From positions 38,845 to 102,844 of the forward strand of contig DATKVT010000169.1 of NCBI GenBank assembly GCA_035529935.1: DNA of 64,000 nt, in the 5' to 3' direction. Source of the DNA: Williamwhitmania sp. (GTDB taxonomy: Bacteria; Bacteroidota; Bacteroidia; Bacteroidales; Williamwhitmaniaceae). Made by a program: the position numbers and the translations under genes. Position 1 is the first letter of the stretch. The number at the start of each line of letters is the position of its first letter. Under the pieces are notes generated by a model. It was not told where the DNA came from. It ran no database searches and saw nothing but the letters and a program-made list of their open reading frames with translations. This document shows positions 7,730-17,739 of this stretch, piece by piece.

Positions 7730-10585
7730 CTAGTTAATGGTTATTCCAAAAAACAGGCTGAAAAATGGCTCGTTACTCTTAGTGTTGCCTAGCCTAAATT
7801 GGGTGGAAAGTGGGAATGCATTCCTAAACAAGTGGTAATCAAACCCAATATCAACACCAAACGACTGGTATATTGGATTAAGCGTAACAAGGCTCTTTTG
7901 AACATTATCGTAAACATCGTAAGAATTTTCCGCCCTATCGAAAAACGCATTTAATCGTACTCGCTGCAAGTATAAAAAGTTCGGTATTGCCCAATCGGGA
8001 TAAGCAATTGGAAATGCGTAGTCGAGGGAGAATGTTCTCAGCTCCTTGCTTGGTTGCGCAGCATATCCGCGAGGAAAGGCGAGATTGGAACTAAAATAGT
8101 ACCTTTTCAGGTACTGCTTCTGGATTCCCAATGAAAACATTAGCGAATGATTAACAGCAATACCCGGTAACATTTGTCGGAAAAGAATGGAGGCAATTGA
8201 TCCAGTATTTTCGTTTTCAAAAGGGGTAGCACTGTATCGTATATCCACTATCTTTCCCCAGCGTGGGCGAATATCACGAGGTGCAGACTCCCATGAAGAA
8301 TAGCAGTATAGACGAAAGCTTGTCGTTGTATAGTCTCGAGTATAGCTAGAATCGGTGCGGTTGTAAAAATAATCGTTTGTATGCCCAATGCTTATTGATG
8401 GAGTCATCCTACGCACAAACTTACCTCTAGAGAAGTTGAGCGGTAGCGATACAATACCATTAAGATCAAGCCTGTCAGCATTAATTATTGGAACTGTTTT
8501 CGCATTAGGATCTCGATAAAAAAGCGGTTGTGCACCATAGTCGGCAGAAATGCTGATTACGGGAAACCAGCCTTGGTAAATAAACCGCGCATGGTATTGT
8601 GATGAACCGTTTTGGAAGGAGTAGCCCAAAACTGAAAGACTCGTTGAAAGGATATTTTGAGACATTAGCGTAAAGCCTGGAGCAAACTCGGCGGTGGATG
8701 GTGTTAGCACGAGTGGATCATAGTAAAAAGGAGCCCAGCTATGAAAATTAAATAGATGCAGTCCCTTTCGGTACGGGTTGATAGAATAATTAGAAACCTT
8801 GGCTGTGTCGATTACTGCCGATTTCGAAAACTCACCAATGTGAGCCTCTAGAGGATCATGAAAGCCAAGTGCATCAGCTTGAATGGGAACTTTGTTGGAA
8901 AACAAACTATCTTGAATAATGGCAATACGATATCCGCTTGCAGTATATTTCGAAAAAACAACACCTCTTCCATCCATTGCAGCTGAGGGATATTGGGCAC
9001 CGAACCGTGAATTGGTGATGCTAAAAAGCTGATGACTCACAGTGTCAATGGCAAAGAGATTGTTGACTGATCCGCTGTAGGAAGAAAAAACAACATATCC
9101 CTCTAAGAATTTTGGGGTTGCAATATCTGCCACCTCCGAGCTAAGCAACGTGGATACTGAATTGTTTGCAAAAGAAAAAACACATAACGATTTCCCCAGA
9201 GAATCAACTTTGGTAAACACAACTCGTGTGCGGGTCTCATCCCAACTCGGATTTTGCAATGCCACCCCAAGCGGAAAACCTACAGTTTTCGCGAGCGACA
9301 TACTTTTCAAGTCATAAATAATCAACTTTTGTAAACCGTTTCGAGCCACACTCACAGCCACAAATTGCTGCGCTTTACTGTCGAGGGAAGGAGAAAAAAG
9401 TTGATCGGGGTAGTTAACAGAAACAAATTTATGGTTCTTAATCAGGAGCAAGTTGATGATTGATTTACCCTCCTCGCCCCACCTTACACTTGGCAGATAA
9501 TCATCCCAGGCTACCATTCCTGAAGCAACGCTAAATGGATCAAACATGGAACCCGTTACAATAAGAGACTCCTCCTTACCTGAAGAAACATTAATGGTTA
9601 CAAGCGATGGTGTTTCCCTTAATCCTGACTTATAGGCTACTACAGTTGAGTCATTTAAATAGCATGGGTAGTAGTAGCTTGTGTAAGATTTCTCCAAAGA
9701 AGGGACGGTAAATCCGTCCTGTGGTTTTATATTTCTGTCCTCGGCAACCCACACGGAGTCGAGAAACGAAAAAGTATTATGGAAAAGCTGCTGTCTAGAA
9801 ACACCTGCATATTTTTTCAAACCAAAGTAAAACGGTGCAAGTGTATATGGATTTCGAGCAGTGTATCGCATCACATTAGGCCATACGGAATCGCCATATT
9901 TCATGTTAACGTACGAAACCAACTTATATCCAAACTCATAGTAATCTGGTATGTAATCGCGATATGAGCCCATCAACCATTTATCATAGGTAAAGGTTTT
10001 ACCTGTAAGAAATGCTGCCCGATGCCCCTGTTCAAAGCTAGGTAGGCGACCTCGTCCCGATTTGGAAAACCGCGTTTCAGATACAACTGCATCTCCCTCG
10101 AGAAACCAACGCGGAGTAAACGATAATGACGCACCCCAAGCCTGTTCACCAAAAGGATAGGTAAGCATGTGCACCAATCCGTGATTTAATTCCTCCATCT
10201 GCACGGAGTGCTGAAATTCATGCGCTGCGAGCTGCTTCAACCAATCCTGTGGATAAATATCTTGTGGTGAAACAGAATAGAGTTCCATCCGTCGTGGTAC
10301 AAGGGTTACAAAACCATTTGAATAAGGGTTCCAGGGATGAAAGAGTACAGTCAAAGGACGTCTAAAATGTACGCTGTCGGCAGTGGCAACAGCATCTACA
10401 TAAACTGCAAATTTCAGCGCAAGCGGTTTATAACCTACTGGATAAATTATATGAAATCGATTATTTTTTGCCACAAGCCATTTTACTGATGCAGCATCCT
10501 GTCCAGAACTAAAGTATTGGGCAGTTAACGTGATTGGTAATAGTAGCAGAATAATAATTATCTGCAGCCGAAAATGTTGTCGCAT
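7730..10585 (-). CDS. Surface gluzincin-like metalloprotease with beta-propeller and outer-membrane barrel
   Basis: A 951-residue secreted protein with signal peptide (IIIILLLLPITLTAQ). The N-terminal third carries a zinc protease signature: H122-E-F-Q-H126 in LAAHEFQHSVQ, with a likely third ligand E163 in WFLEGDAV, as in MA-clan gluzincins. The middle (about 285-600) consists of repeated strands with WD/TolB-like blade features (for example NPSWDETRTRVVFTK, YPSAAMDGRGVVFSK). The last about 300 residues look like an outer-membrane barrel of the surface-antigen/BamA type, ending SLFFGITIN. The protein therefore appears to hold a protease and a propeller on a barrel anchor. It is second in an operon after yciH (gap 9 bases). 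Its substrate is unknown. Confidence 0.75.
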   Translation of the reverse strand: MRQHFRLQIIIILLLLPITLTAQYFSSGQDAASVKWLVAKNNRFHIIYPVGYKPLALKFAVYVDAVATADSVHFRRPLTVLFHPWNPYSNGFVTLVPRRMELYSVSPQDIYPQDWLKQLAAHEFQHSVQMEELNHGLVHMLTYPFGEQAWGASLSFTPRWFLEGDAVVSETRFSKSGRGRLPSFEQGHRAAFLTGKTFTYDKWLMGSYRDYIPDYYEFGYKLVSYVNMKYGDSVWPNVMRYTARNPYTLAPFYFGLKKYAGVSRQQLFHNTFSFLDSVWVAEDRNIKPQDGFTVPSLEKSYTSYYYPCYLNDSTVVAYKSGLRETPSLVTINVSSGKEESLIVTGSMFDPFSVASGMVAWDDYLPSVRWGEEGKSIINLLLIKNHKFVSVNYPDQLFSPSLDSKAQQFVAVSVARNGLQKLIIYDLKSMSLAKTVGFPLGVALQNPSWDETRTRVVFTKVDSLGKSLCVFSFANNSVSTLLSSEVADIATPKFLEGYVVFSSYSGSVNNLFAIDTVSHQLFSITNSRFGAQYPSAAMDGRGVVFSKYTASGYRIAIIQDSLFSNKVPIQADALGFHDPLEAHIGEFSKSAVIDTAKVSNYSINPYRKGLHLFNFHSWAPFYYDPLVLTPSTAEFAPGFTLMSQNILSTSLSVLGYSFQNGSSQYHARFIYQGWFPVISISADYGAQPLFYRDPNAKTVPIINADRLDLNGIVSLPLNFSRGKFVRRMTPSISIGHTNDYFYNRTDSSYTRDYTTTSFRLYCYSSWESAPRDIRPRWGKIVDIRYSATPFENENTGSIASILFRQMLPGIAVNHSLMFSLGIQKQYLKRYYFSSNLAFPRGYAAQPSKELRTFSLDYAFPIAYPDWAIPNFLYLQRVRLNAFFDRAENSYDVYDNVQKSLVTLNPIYQSFGVDIGFDYHLFRNAFPLSTQFRLGNTKSNEPFFSLFFGITIN

Positions 10586-10594
10586 GATGAGTGC

Positions 10595-10942
10595 CTAACC
10601 TCCTGCCTGCTTGGCTCGATAACCAGCAGCCTTGAGAATATCGAGTAACTTTTGGCGAAAATCACCCTGAATGAGAATTTCGCCATCCTTAACAGAACCA
10701 CCAACACCGCATTTTGTTTTAAGCAACTTCCCCAGCTCCTTCAGTTCAGCATCTGAGCCAACAAAGCCCGTTATCAAGGTGACTTTTTTCCCTCCACGCT
10801 GCTTTTTATCCAGCAAAACGCGAAGATCTTGCTTGGACGGAGGAAGTGTTTCACTTTCTGGCAGAGAATTATCATCAAACTTATAATCAGGGTTGGTAGA
10901 ATAAACAATATTCGGCCGATTCCTATTGTTTTTTTCGTTCAT
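10595..10942 (-). CDS. yciH: SUI1/eIF1-like translation initiation factor (YciH family)
   Basis: A 115-residue protein with the SUI1 fold in its last 75 residues: [15 protein letters not shown] followed by [26 protein letters not shown], the loop that in eukaryotic eIF1 scans start codons. Bacterial members bind the 30S subunit and affect initiation fidelity under stress. The N-terminal about 40 residues are polar and poorly conserved ([19 protein letters not shown]). It is the first gene of the minus-strand cluster that continues into the surface protease, cyclo-ligase and kinase, so the operon promoter should lie in the 119-base gap shared with the divergent glycosyltransferase. Confidence 0.9.
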   Translation of the reverse strand: MNEKNNRNRPNIVYSTNPDYKFDDNSLPESETLPPSKQDLRVLLDKKQRGGKKVTLITGFVGSDAELKELGKLLKTKCGVGGSVKDGEILIQGDFRQKLLDILKAAGYRAKQAGG

Positions 10943-11061
10943 TTATAGCAAGTTGATTTAGGTAAGTGAGGATGCATAATTTTAGCTAAAATAGGAAGCC
11001 CAACAGAATTAATGAAAAAAAAACTCTAATTTCGCTAACTGGTATTAGAAATACTTTACAA

Positions 11062-14000
11062 ATGAGACAATTTAAGCTCACAAACATTATTGTCGGGTGG
11101 ATCGTTTTCGCCATTGCCGCAACAACCTACCTGCTAACCATTGAACCCACAGCCAGCTACTGGGACTGTTCTGAGTTCATAGCTACATCATTTAAACTTG
11201 AAGTTGGTCACCCACCGGGTGCTCCACTGTTTATGATTATGGGTAGAATTGCCTCCCTCTTTGCTTCAAATCCAGCCAAAGTTGCGGCATCAATCAACTC
11301 CCTCACCGCATTGGCAAGTGGATTCACCATTCTTTTTCTTTTCTGGTCGATCACTCATTTGGCAAAACGTCTATTGGTAAAAAAAGATGAGGAGCCAACC
11401 CTGTGGCAAATCATCTCGATAATGGGTGCTGGTGCGGTAGGGGCATTAGCCTATACTTACTCCGACACATTTTGGTTTTCAGCGGTGGAAGCGGAGGTTT
11501 ATGGAACATCGTCGCTGTTCACGGCCATTGTGTTTTGGGCCATCCTGAAATGGGAAAACGAAGCAGATAAGCCAAGAGCTAACCGATGGATAATTTTTAT
11601 TGCATACATGATGGGGCTTTCCATTGGGGTACACCTCTTGAGCCTACTAACCATTCCTGTAATTGTATTCGTTTACTACTTTAAGAAATTCAAGGTAACT
11701 CCGTGGGGATTTATTGGTGCTGGTGCTGTTGCTGTTGCTGCATTGGCGGTCGTTTTGAACGGCATTATTCCATGGCTGATCTCTTTTGCCTCTGGTTTCG
11801 ATCTCTTTTTTGTAAACACCCTTGGGCTTCCCTTTAATTCTGGTGCTCTATTTTACGCACTTCTACTTATCAGTTTGCTCATTTGGAGTGTATACTACAC
11901 GCACAAAAAAGGTAAGGTCATAGCCAACACCATTATGCTGGCTATTTCCGTGATCATTATTGGCTACTCCTCTTTTGCCATGGTGGTAATCCGATCCATT
12001 GCCAACCCGCCTCTCGATGAGAATAGCCCAGACAATGTTTTTGCACTGCTACACTATATAAATCGTGATCAATACGGTGCCCCGCCACTTGTTTACGGAC
12101 AGTATTATAACGCTCCTGCGTTAGATTCCAAAGACATAACTAGCTATATTCCAGAAAACGGTAAGTATAAGAAGGCCTATCTTTCAACGAACTACACTTT
12201 CGATGACCGATTTTGTACTTTCTTCCCCAGAATGTATAGCCCTCAGAGTGACCATATTCAGGAGTATAAGTCGTGGGCAAACATACAGGGCAAACCTATA
12301 GATGTTACCTACAATGGTAAAACACAAACACTCTACTGCCCAACTTTTGGAGAAAATTTAAAGTTCTTTTTCAGGTACCAAGTAGGGTTCATGTATTTCC
12401 GCTACTTTATGTGGAATTTTGCTGGAAGACAAAATGATGTTCAGGGAACAGGAGAACCATACAACGGAAATTGGTTAAGTGGAATAAATGCCGTCGACGA
12501 TTTTCGACTTGGTCCTCAGGAAAACCTTCCCGCTGGCATGAAAAACCCACAAACAAGGGCTGTATACTACTTACTGCCATTGCTGTTAGGCCTGCTGGGG
12601 GTATTCTATCAATATAACAAAAGCAAAAGAGATTTCTGGGTTGTACTTATGCTTTTTCTACTTACAGGTCTTGCAATTATTGTTTTCCTCAACCAATCTC
12701 CTCTTCAACCAAGAGAGCGAGACTATGCATACGCAGGTTCATTCTATGCTTTTGCCATTTGGATTGGACTCGGTATTCTCGCGCTTACAGAGGGGATTAA
12801 GCGGGTGATTAAACGGCCGGTAATTGCCGCTTCGTTGGCAACCATAATCGGTTTGTTAGCTGCTCCAACCTTGATGGCCAAAGAGAATTGGGTTTCGCAC
12901 GATAGATCTAATCGCTATACTGCGAGAGATTTCGCATACGATTACCTAAATTCATGTGCACCTAATGCAATTCTATTTACCAATGGGGATAACGATACTT
13001 TCCCCCTGTGGTACGCTCAGGAGGTTGAGGGAATTAGAACTGATGTTCGCGTAGTAAACCTAAGTCTCCTTGGCACCGACTGGTATATCAGTCAAATGCA
13101 AAAACAGCTGTACAGCGCTAAACCTGTTCCGTTCACCCTGCCCTTTAATAAATACGTTCAAGGGGTTAATGAGCAGCTCCCCATTGTGGATAGGGGTATC
13201 AAGGGCTATAGTAATGTTGGCGATATTGTAAACTTTATTGCAAGCGACAACGCAGTGACAAAGGTGCAAACCATGGATGGCGAGTCATTGGACTACCTCC
13301 CTACACGCAACATTGCAATTCCCGTAGACAAGGAGAAAGTGTTGGAAAATGGAACTGTAAGACCCGAAATGGCGAGCCAGATTGATTCCGTTCTGACCTT
13401 CACCATTCCGACTTCAAAAAAATACATCAATAAGCCGGAAATGATGCTGCTCGATCTACTCGCTCACTTTGGCTGGGATCGACCAATATACTTTGTTTCT
13501 CCGGCAAGCGATGTGAACATTGGAATTCAGGATTACTTACAGCTCGATGGGTTTGCTTATCGTCTTGTTCCGATAAAAACCATCTCTGACCAGTACTACA
13601 ATGTTGGCAGAATTGACGTGGATACGATGTATACAAGAATGATGAAAACATTCCACTATGGTGGATACGGAAATCCAAAAACCTTTCTTGACTATAACAA
13701 TGTAAGGACGCTTCAGGTGGTGCATCTTAAGAAAAATTTCAGCCGGCTTGCTGATGCACTTTGCGCAGAAGGGAAATACGATTCAGCGAAAGTTGTAATG
13801 AATAAGTGTATGGAACTAACCCCAACAAGTCAGATACCATACGACCTATTTACGTTGGACAATATCCGCAGCCTCTATCTGGCAAAGGAAACAGAAAAGG
13901 CGAATAAGCTTGTTGAGGACTTATGCCAAACCACCTCGGACAACCTGGCCTACATCATGAACCTTACACCACGATTTAAGTCGATGTACGATACTCCAAC

Positions 14001-14124
14001 TCAGCTCAACCTGTACTTGTGCACTGAAGCAATGAAGATTGCCAAAGAGAACCAACAAGCAGACCTATCAGCGAAATTAGAGAAGGATTTTCAAGCGCGA
14101 TTCGCGCGGTTTATGCAGCAATAG
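11062..14124 (+). CDS. DUF2723/GT117-family protein O-mannosyltransferase-like membrane protein
   Basis: A 1020-residue polytopic membrane protein. The first about 600 residues contain some 12 hydrophobic helices. Between TM1 and TM2 is the family signature TIEPTASYWDCSEFIA...LEVGHPPGAPL, whose acidic residues resemble the lipid-sugar binding loop of GT-C glycosyltransferases. The later part is soluble and ends in TPR-like helices (ADALCAEGKYDSAKVVMNKC). The family is typical of Bacteroidetes and is linked to O-glycosylation of secreted proteins. It stands alone with a strong terminator after it. A near-match to the -7 element, TAATTTCG, lies at 11027-11034. Confidence 0.85.
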   Translation: MRQFKLTNIIVGWIVFAIAATTYLLTIEPTASYWDCSEFIATSFKLEVGHPPGAPLFMIMGRIASLFASNPAKVAASINSLTALASGFTILFLFWSITHLAKRLLVKKDEEPTLWQIISIMGAGAVGALAYTYSDTFWFSAVEAEVYGTSSLFTAIVFWAILKWENEADKPRANRWIIFIAYMMGLSIGVHLLSLLTIPVIVFVYYFKKFKVTPWGFIGAGAVAVAALAVVLNGIIPWLISFASGFDLFFVNTLGLPFNSGALFYALLLISLLIWSVYYTHKKGKVIANTIMLAISVIIIGYSSFAMVVIRSIANPPLDENSPDNVFALLHYINRDQYGAPPLVYGQYYNAPALDSKDITSYIPENGKYKKAYLSTNYTFDDRFCTFFPRMYSPQSDHIQEYKSWANIQGKPIDVTYNGKTQTLYCPTFGENLKFFFRYQVGFMYFRYFMWNFAGRQNDVQGTGEPYNGNWLSGINAVDDFRLGPQENLPAGMKNPQTRAVYYLLPLLLGLLGVFYQYNKSKRDFWVVLMLFLLTGLAIIVFLNQSPLQPRERDYAYAGSFYAFAIWIGLGILALTEGIKRVIKRPVIAASLATIIGLLAAPTLMAKENWVSHDRSNRYTARDFAYDYLNSCAPNAILFTNGDNDTFPLWYAQEVEGIRTDVRVVNLSLLGTDWYISQMQKQLYSAKPVPFTLPFNKYVQGVNEQLPIVDRGIKGYSNVGDIVNFIASDNAVTKVQTMDGESLDYLPTRNIAIPVDKEKVLENGTVRPEMASQIDSVLTFTIPTSKKYINKPEMMLLDLLAHFGWDRPIYFVSPASDVNIGIQDYLQLDGFAYRLVPIKTISDQYYNVGRIDVDTMYTRMMKTFHYGGYGNPKTFLDYNNVRTLQVVHLKKNFSRLADALCAEGKYDSAKVVMNKCMELTPTSQIPYDLFTLDNIRSLYLAKETEKANKLVEDLCQTTSDNLAYIMNLTPRFKSMYDTPTQLNLYLCTEAMKIAKENQQADLSAKLEKDFQARFARFMQQ

Positions 14125-14156
14125 AAAAAAAAGTCGGCAATTGCCGACTTTTTTTT
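14125..14156 (+). terminator. Strong Rho-independent terminator
   Basis: A perfect 20-base palindrome AAGTCGGCAATTGCCGACTT (14131-14150) is flanked by an A run and followed by eight T. It starts one base after the stop codon of the DUF2723 gene. Confidence 0.93.
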
Positions 14157-14238
14157 GATCTAGATCAACCTTTCTTGGTAGAATTAGTTTAAATTTCGTA
14201 GTGATTTAGTTTGCATTAACCAAGCCAAAGAAATCGAT

Positions 14239-15078
14239 ATGGAAAATATTTTACTCCGGATTGTTGTTCCTTGGGACTTTACCCCTGTAGCCGAAAACGC
14301 ATTGAAATATGCTATAGCTGCATGCAAAGAGAGGGATGCCTATAAGATTGACCTTATTCATGTGGTTTCGCCTGGAGGTCTTTTTGCTAAAGGAAAGCTA
14401 ACAAAAAAAGAGGCCGAAGAGCGGCTGGTGCTAGATATTGAAAAAGTAACCAAAGAACACGGCATCAAGTTGAATTTCAAAGTTCTTGAAGGAACTATCT
14501 TTACAACCTTAACCGAATATGCCGACGAAACAAAGGCCGATTTCGTTTTTATGGGAACACATGGAATCAAGGGTGTTCAAAAGTTAACCGGCAGCTGGGC
14601 GCTTAAGGTCATTGCCGGGTCAAATGTTCCCTTCATTGTTGTTCAGGACGAGCCATCGAGCAGTCACCAACGGGTGTTTGAGCACATTGTCGTTCCGGTG
14701 GATTTCAAGCCAGAAAGTAAGGAGTTGATGATTAAGGCGGTAAAAACGGCGATCCATTTTGGATCAAAGATTCACCTTTTCAAGCAAAACTCAACCGATC
14801 AGGGTGTGCTTAAAAAGATTAACTCAAATATGCTTTTTGCAAAAAGCCAAGTGGAGGAATATCGCATACCATTTGAGCAGCATTTTGCTGCAAAAACAAG
14901 TGGCTTTGCCGATGATATTGTAAAGTTGGCACAGGATATTGAGGCTGATCTTATCTTGGTTATGACCACAAAGAATATCGATTTTAGCGACTACATTTTT
15001 GGTGCACAGGAGCAGTACATTATTGCCAATAATGCAAAGTTGCCAGTGATGTGCTTCAATCCAAGCATGGTAAGGTAA
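14239..15078 (+). CDS. Tandem-domain universal stress protein
   Basis: A 279-residue cytoplasmic protein made of two UspA-like domains (about 1-142 and 147-278). Domain 1 starts RIVVPWDFTPVAENAL and keeps a nearly normal ATP-binding loop (MGTHGIKGVQKLTGS, one residue shorter than the usual G-x2-G-x9-G-S spacing). Domain 2 starts IVVPVDFKPESKEL but its loop is degenerate (VMTTKNIDFSDYIFG), so it probably does not bind ATP in the normal way. This asymmetry is common in tandem Usps of Bacteroidetes. It is a single-gene unit between two terminators; no partner is visible. Confidence 0.9.
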   Translation: MENILLRIVVPWDFTPVAENALKYAIAACKERDAYKIDLIHVVSPGGLFAKGKLTKKEAEERLVLDIEKVTKEHGIKLNFKVLEGTIFTTLTEYADETKADFVFMGTHGIKGVQKLTGSWALKVIAGSNVPFIVVQDEPSSSHQRVFEHIVVPVDFKPESKELMIKAVKTAIHFGSKIHLFKQNSTDQGVLKKINSNMLFAKSQVEEYRIPFEQHFAAKTSGFADDIVKLAQDIEADLILVMTTKNIDFSDYIFGAQEQYIIANNAKLPVMCFNPSMVR

Positions 15079-15104
15079 AGTTTTTCACCTTGGAAATATG
15101 CTCA

Positions 15105-15136
15105 AGAGAAAGGCTGCCGATTGGCAGCCTTTCTCT
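15105..15136. terminator. Bidirectional terminator between convergent genes
   Basis: A perfect 14-bp stem AGAGAAAGGCTGCC/GGCAGCCTTTCTCT with the 4-base loop GATT, between the plus-strand Usp gene (stop 15078) and the minus-strand unknown gene (stop 15155). Confidence 0.88.
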
Positions 15137-15154
15137 TTAAAAGACTATGTATTG

Positions 15155-15859
15155 CTACTTCTCAATACGCCCTAATTGATCATTAAATATTTTTTGTATT
15201 TCAACCAACCGTTCCACATTACAGTCAGCCTCAAAAATTCGAACTCCTTCAACAATACCTTTTTTCCGATGAAAAACGGCTAAAGCGGCATCAAAATTAT
15301 TGTTTTGCATATTGTTCTTCACCATTCTATAAAGCAAAACAAACTCATCCATCGAAAGCACTCTCTGTAGTTCTATATATCGTTCGTTCACCTCATCGTG
15401 ATCTTTGTAGATGCCGGGGGCCAACTCTTCTAATATAAAATACTTATGGATGGTGATGGTGGCCGATTCAGATATCCGCCGTGGTTTACGAAACGTAATT
15501 CCCTCCTCCACAAAAAGGTGCATTAACTCGGGGATCAGACTAAAGTTCTTTAAATACTTTATTCGAATACCAAAATAAATATCCGAATATATAATTAGCT
15601 GACAAGGAGTAGCATCATAGCTCTGTTTGAATTTTTCCTCAACCACTTGATTTTTTCGAATCAGTGTTTCCAGATCTATTTTATCCTTTGTAATAAAGAA
15701 TAACGTCCGTGGTTTTTCAAAATCAGCGTCAAACTGGCTATGGTATCCAGGATAGGGATGGCTGTTTTCTAGGACCAGCCAATCGGAAACGTTCAGACTT
15801 TCAACATTTTCAATTTTAGTGAGAGTCCCTATAGTCTCAATGATTACACGTGTATCCAT
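15155..15859 (-). CDS. Conserved-looking protein of unknown function
   Basis: I do not recognise this 234-residue protein. It has no signal peptide or membrane helix. It looks like an intact globular alpha/beta protein: YHSQFDADFEKPRTLFFITK suggests a strand and loop, and QLIIYSDIYFGIRIKYL strand pairs. The C-terminal half is helical and charged (IELQRVLSMDEFVLLYRMVKNN, then VEIQKIFNDQLGRIEK). It follows mnmH on the same strand after 58 bases and ends at a terminator, so it may be the last gene of the rsgA-AIM24-mnmH unit. Base composition is like its neighbours. Confidence 0.6.
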   Translation of the reverse strand: MDTRVIIETIGTLTKIENVESLNVSDWLVLENSHPYPGYHSQFDADFEKPRTLFFITKDKIDLETLIRKNQVVEEKFKQSYDATPCQLIIYSDIYFGIRIKYLKNFSLIPELMHLFVEEGITFRKPRRISESATITIHKYFILEELAPGIYKDHDEVNERYIELQRVLSMDEFVLLYRMVKNNMQNNNFDAALAVFHRKKGIVEGVRIFEADCNVERLVEIQKIFNDQLGRIEK

Positions 15860-15917
15860 CTTTCAAAGTTTTTCAAAAGATACGAGAAGAAATGAAGCAA
15901 GTCAATAGCAAATCAAA

Positions 15918-16958
15918 TTACCAGGCTTCTTTCATAGATTTTAACACCTCTAAAGCCAGAAGAGCATTCTGCTTTGCATCGCTACAAGGTTGAGAGATGC
16001 GAAAAACCATCGCATGGTTTCTTTTTTCCAAGCCATATCCATATGCCTTGTCATAATACTTTAACGTAACGCCAACTGCCCCATTAAGGTCGCCTGCATT
16101 CACAGCCGAAACCGCTTCGCTTACACTGTTGCCACCTAACCTTTTCGATAGTTTATTGATACACCCAATAAGTTCCTCTGGAGTAAAGCATCCATAAGCC
16201 TCCACAAGCCGTTCTGTCCTAATATCCACGGGTATATTGAGCACTATACTTGGTGCTGCGGTCATTTGCAGAAACAAAGAGTTAGGAATAAAAATAGTCC
16301 CGATGCTCACACTCTCATCCTCTAACCAAATTGGTCTACCGGGGTCGCAGGTGTAGAGTTGCTCAAAGAGCAGGTTCTCAAACATTTCTGTTGATGGCTG
16401 CACAGCTTGCCCAAGTGCGCCAAAAGCACTCCCCTTATGATTTGCTAAACCCTCAAGGTCTATCACCTGCTCACCCAAATCGCGAAGATGCTGCAAAACC
16501 TCTGTCTTACCACTACCGGTTGGGCCACTTAAGATAACAATCTTCCACTCTCTGGAAAAATATTCCTGACAAAGCCTTCTATAAGACTTATACCCACCGC
16601 GAAGAGTAGCAACATTAAAGCCAGCTGTTGCCAAAAGCCATGCCATGCTCGAACTTCGCATTCCTCCTCGCCAACAGTGAACCCAAACATCTCTTCCTTG
16701 GCTGTCTCTTCTCACCAGCCGAACAAATCGGGCAAGCTTTGGACCAACAAACTTTAAGCCAAGTTCAACAGCCTCCTGCTTTCCCCTTTTGGTATAGGTT
16801 GTTCCTACCAACGCCCGCTCCTCATCATCAAAAAGGGGGAGACTTAGCGCACCGGGTATGCAAGCACGAGAATACTCACCAGGGGACCTAACGTCAAAAA
16901 TTGCTTTCCCTGAACGTTGCTTAATAAAATCATCAATGCTGATTGATGGTATTGCCAT
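15918..16958 (-). CDS. mnmH: tRNA 2-selenouridine synthase (MnmH/SelU)
   Basis: A 346-residue two-domain enzyme. The N-terminal rhodanese domain (about 1-125) carries the catalytic cysteine C95 in VHCWRGGMRSS. The C-terminal P-loop domain has the Walker A motif ILSGPTGSGKTEVL at about 141-154. Known family members geranylate and then selenate 2-thiouridine at wobble position 34 of tRNAs for Lys, Glu and Gln, using selenophosphate. The gene starts one base after the AIM24-like gene. No selD is in the window, so selenium use by this organism is inferred only. Confidence 0.93.
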   Translation of the reverse strand: MAIPSISIDDFIKQRSGKAIFDVRSPGEYSRACIPGALSLPLFDDEERALVGTTYTKRGKQEAVELGLKFVGPKLARFVRLVRRDSQGRDVWVHCWRGGMRSSSMAWLLATAGFNVATLRGGYKSYRRLCQEYFSREWKIVILSGPTGSGKTEVLQHLRDLGEQVIDLEGLANHKGSAFGALGQAVQPSTEMFENLLFEQLYTCDPGRPIWLEDESVSIGTIFIPNSLFLQMTAAPSIVLNIPVDIRTERLVEAYGCFTPEELIGCINKLSKRLGGNSVSEAVSAVNAGDLNGAVGVTLKYYDKAYGYGLEKRNHAMVFRISQPCSDAKQNALLALEVLKSMKEAW

Positions 16959-16959
16959 G

Positions 16960-17727
16960 CTAATCTTCTAAAAAGTTTCCCAAAATAGAGGATGCCTCCT
17001 TTCCAGAATTTTTACCATATGGAGCAATTGCTCGTATCAACCTTCGTATAGGCATGGATTGCAGCCAAACTTTTCCTGTACCGGATAGGGTTGCAAGAAA
17101 CAATCCCTCCCCCCCAAACATCATGGTTTTTAGACCACCAGCCGCTTCAACATTAAAATCGATACCAGGCTGGAAGGCGACAATACATCCGGTGTCAATT
17201 CGTAGCGTTTCGTTGTTTAGAGTTTTTTCAATGAGTGTGCCACCTGCGTGCATAAAAGCCAAGCCATCACCCTGCAACTTTTGAAGAATAAAACCTTCCC
17301 CGCCAACCAAACCTGCCCCAATGCGCTTGTTGAATGTTATGGTAACCTTTGTGCCTAGGGCTGCACATAGGAATCCATCCTTTTGAACTATTATTTCACC
17401 ACCTAGGGCTGCAAGATTGAGTGGAACGATTGTTCCAGGGTAAGGTGCTGAAAATGCAACTTTCTTCTTTCCAAAACCACTGTTCGTAAAATGAGTTAGA
17501 AATAGTGAAGCCCCTGTGAGCACACGAGCGCCGGCAGAAAAGAGTTTGCCCATTAACCCCTGTGAAGGTTCAGAACCATCACCCAGCCGCGTTTCAAAAT
17601 TGATACCGGCCTCCATATACAGCATGGCACCCGCTTCGGCTATAACGGTTTCCATTGGATCTAACTCTATTTCAACTAGCTGAATATCGTCACCAACGAT
17701 CTTGTAGTCAATCTCATGTGATTTCAT
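16960..17727 (-). CDS. AIM24/TIGR00266-family protein
   Basis: A 255-residue cytoplasmic protein of the AIM24 family, a double-stranded beta-helix fold of uncertain function. Recognisable features are the opening [32 protein letters not shown], repeated glycine-rich strands, and the late [30 protein letters not shown], which is typical of the family. Length is normal. It sits between rsgA (12-base gap) and mnmH (1-base gap), so it is co-transcribed with an assembly GTPase and a tRNA modifier; whether that is meaningful is unknown. Confidence 0.88.
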   Translation of the reverse strand: MKSHEIDYKIVGDDIQLVEIELDPMETVIAEAGAMLYMEAGINFETRLGDGSEPSQGLMGKLFSAGARVLTGASLFLTHFTNSGFGKKKVAFSAPYPGTIVPLNLAALGGEIIVQKDGFLCAALGTKVTITFNKRIGAGLVGGEGFILQKLQGDGLAFMHAGGTLIEKTLNNETLRIDTGCIVAFQPGIDFNVEAAGGLKTMMFGGEGLFLATLSGTGKVWLQSMPIRRLIRAIAPYGKNSGKEASSILGNFLED

Positions 17728-17739
17728 AGCACAAAAAAA

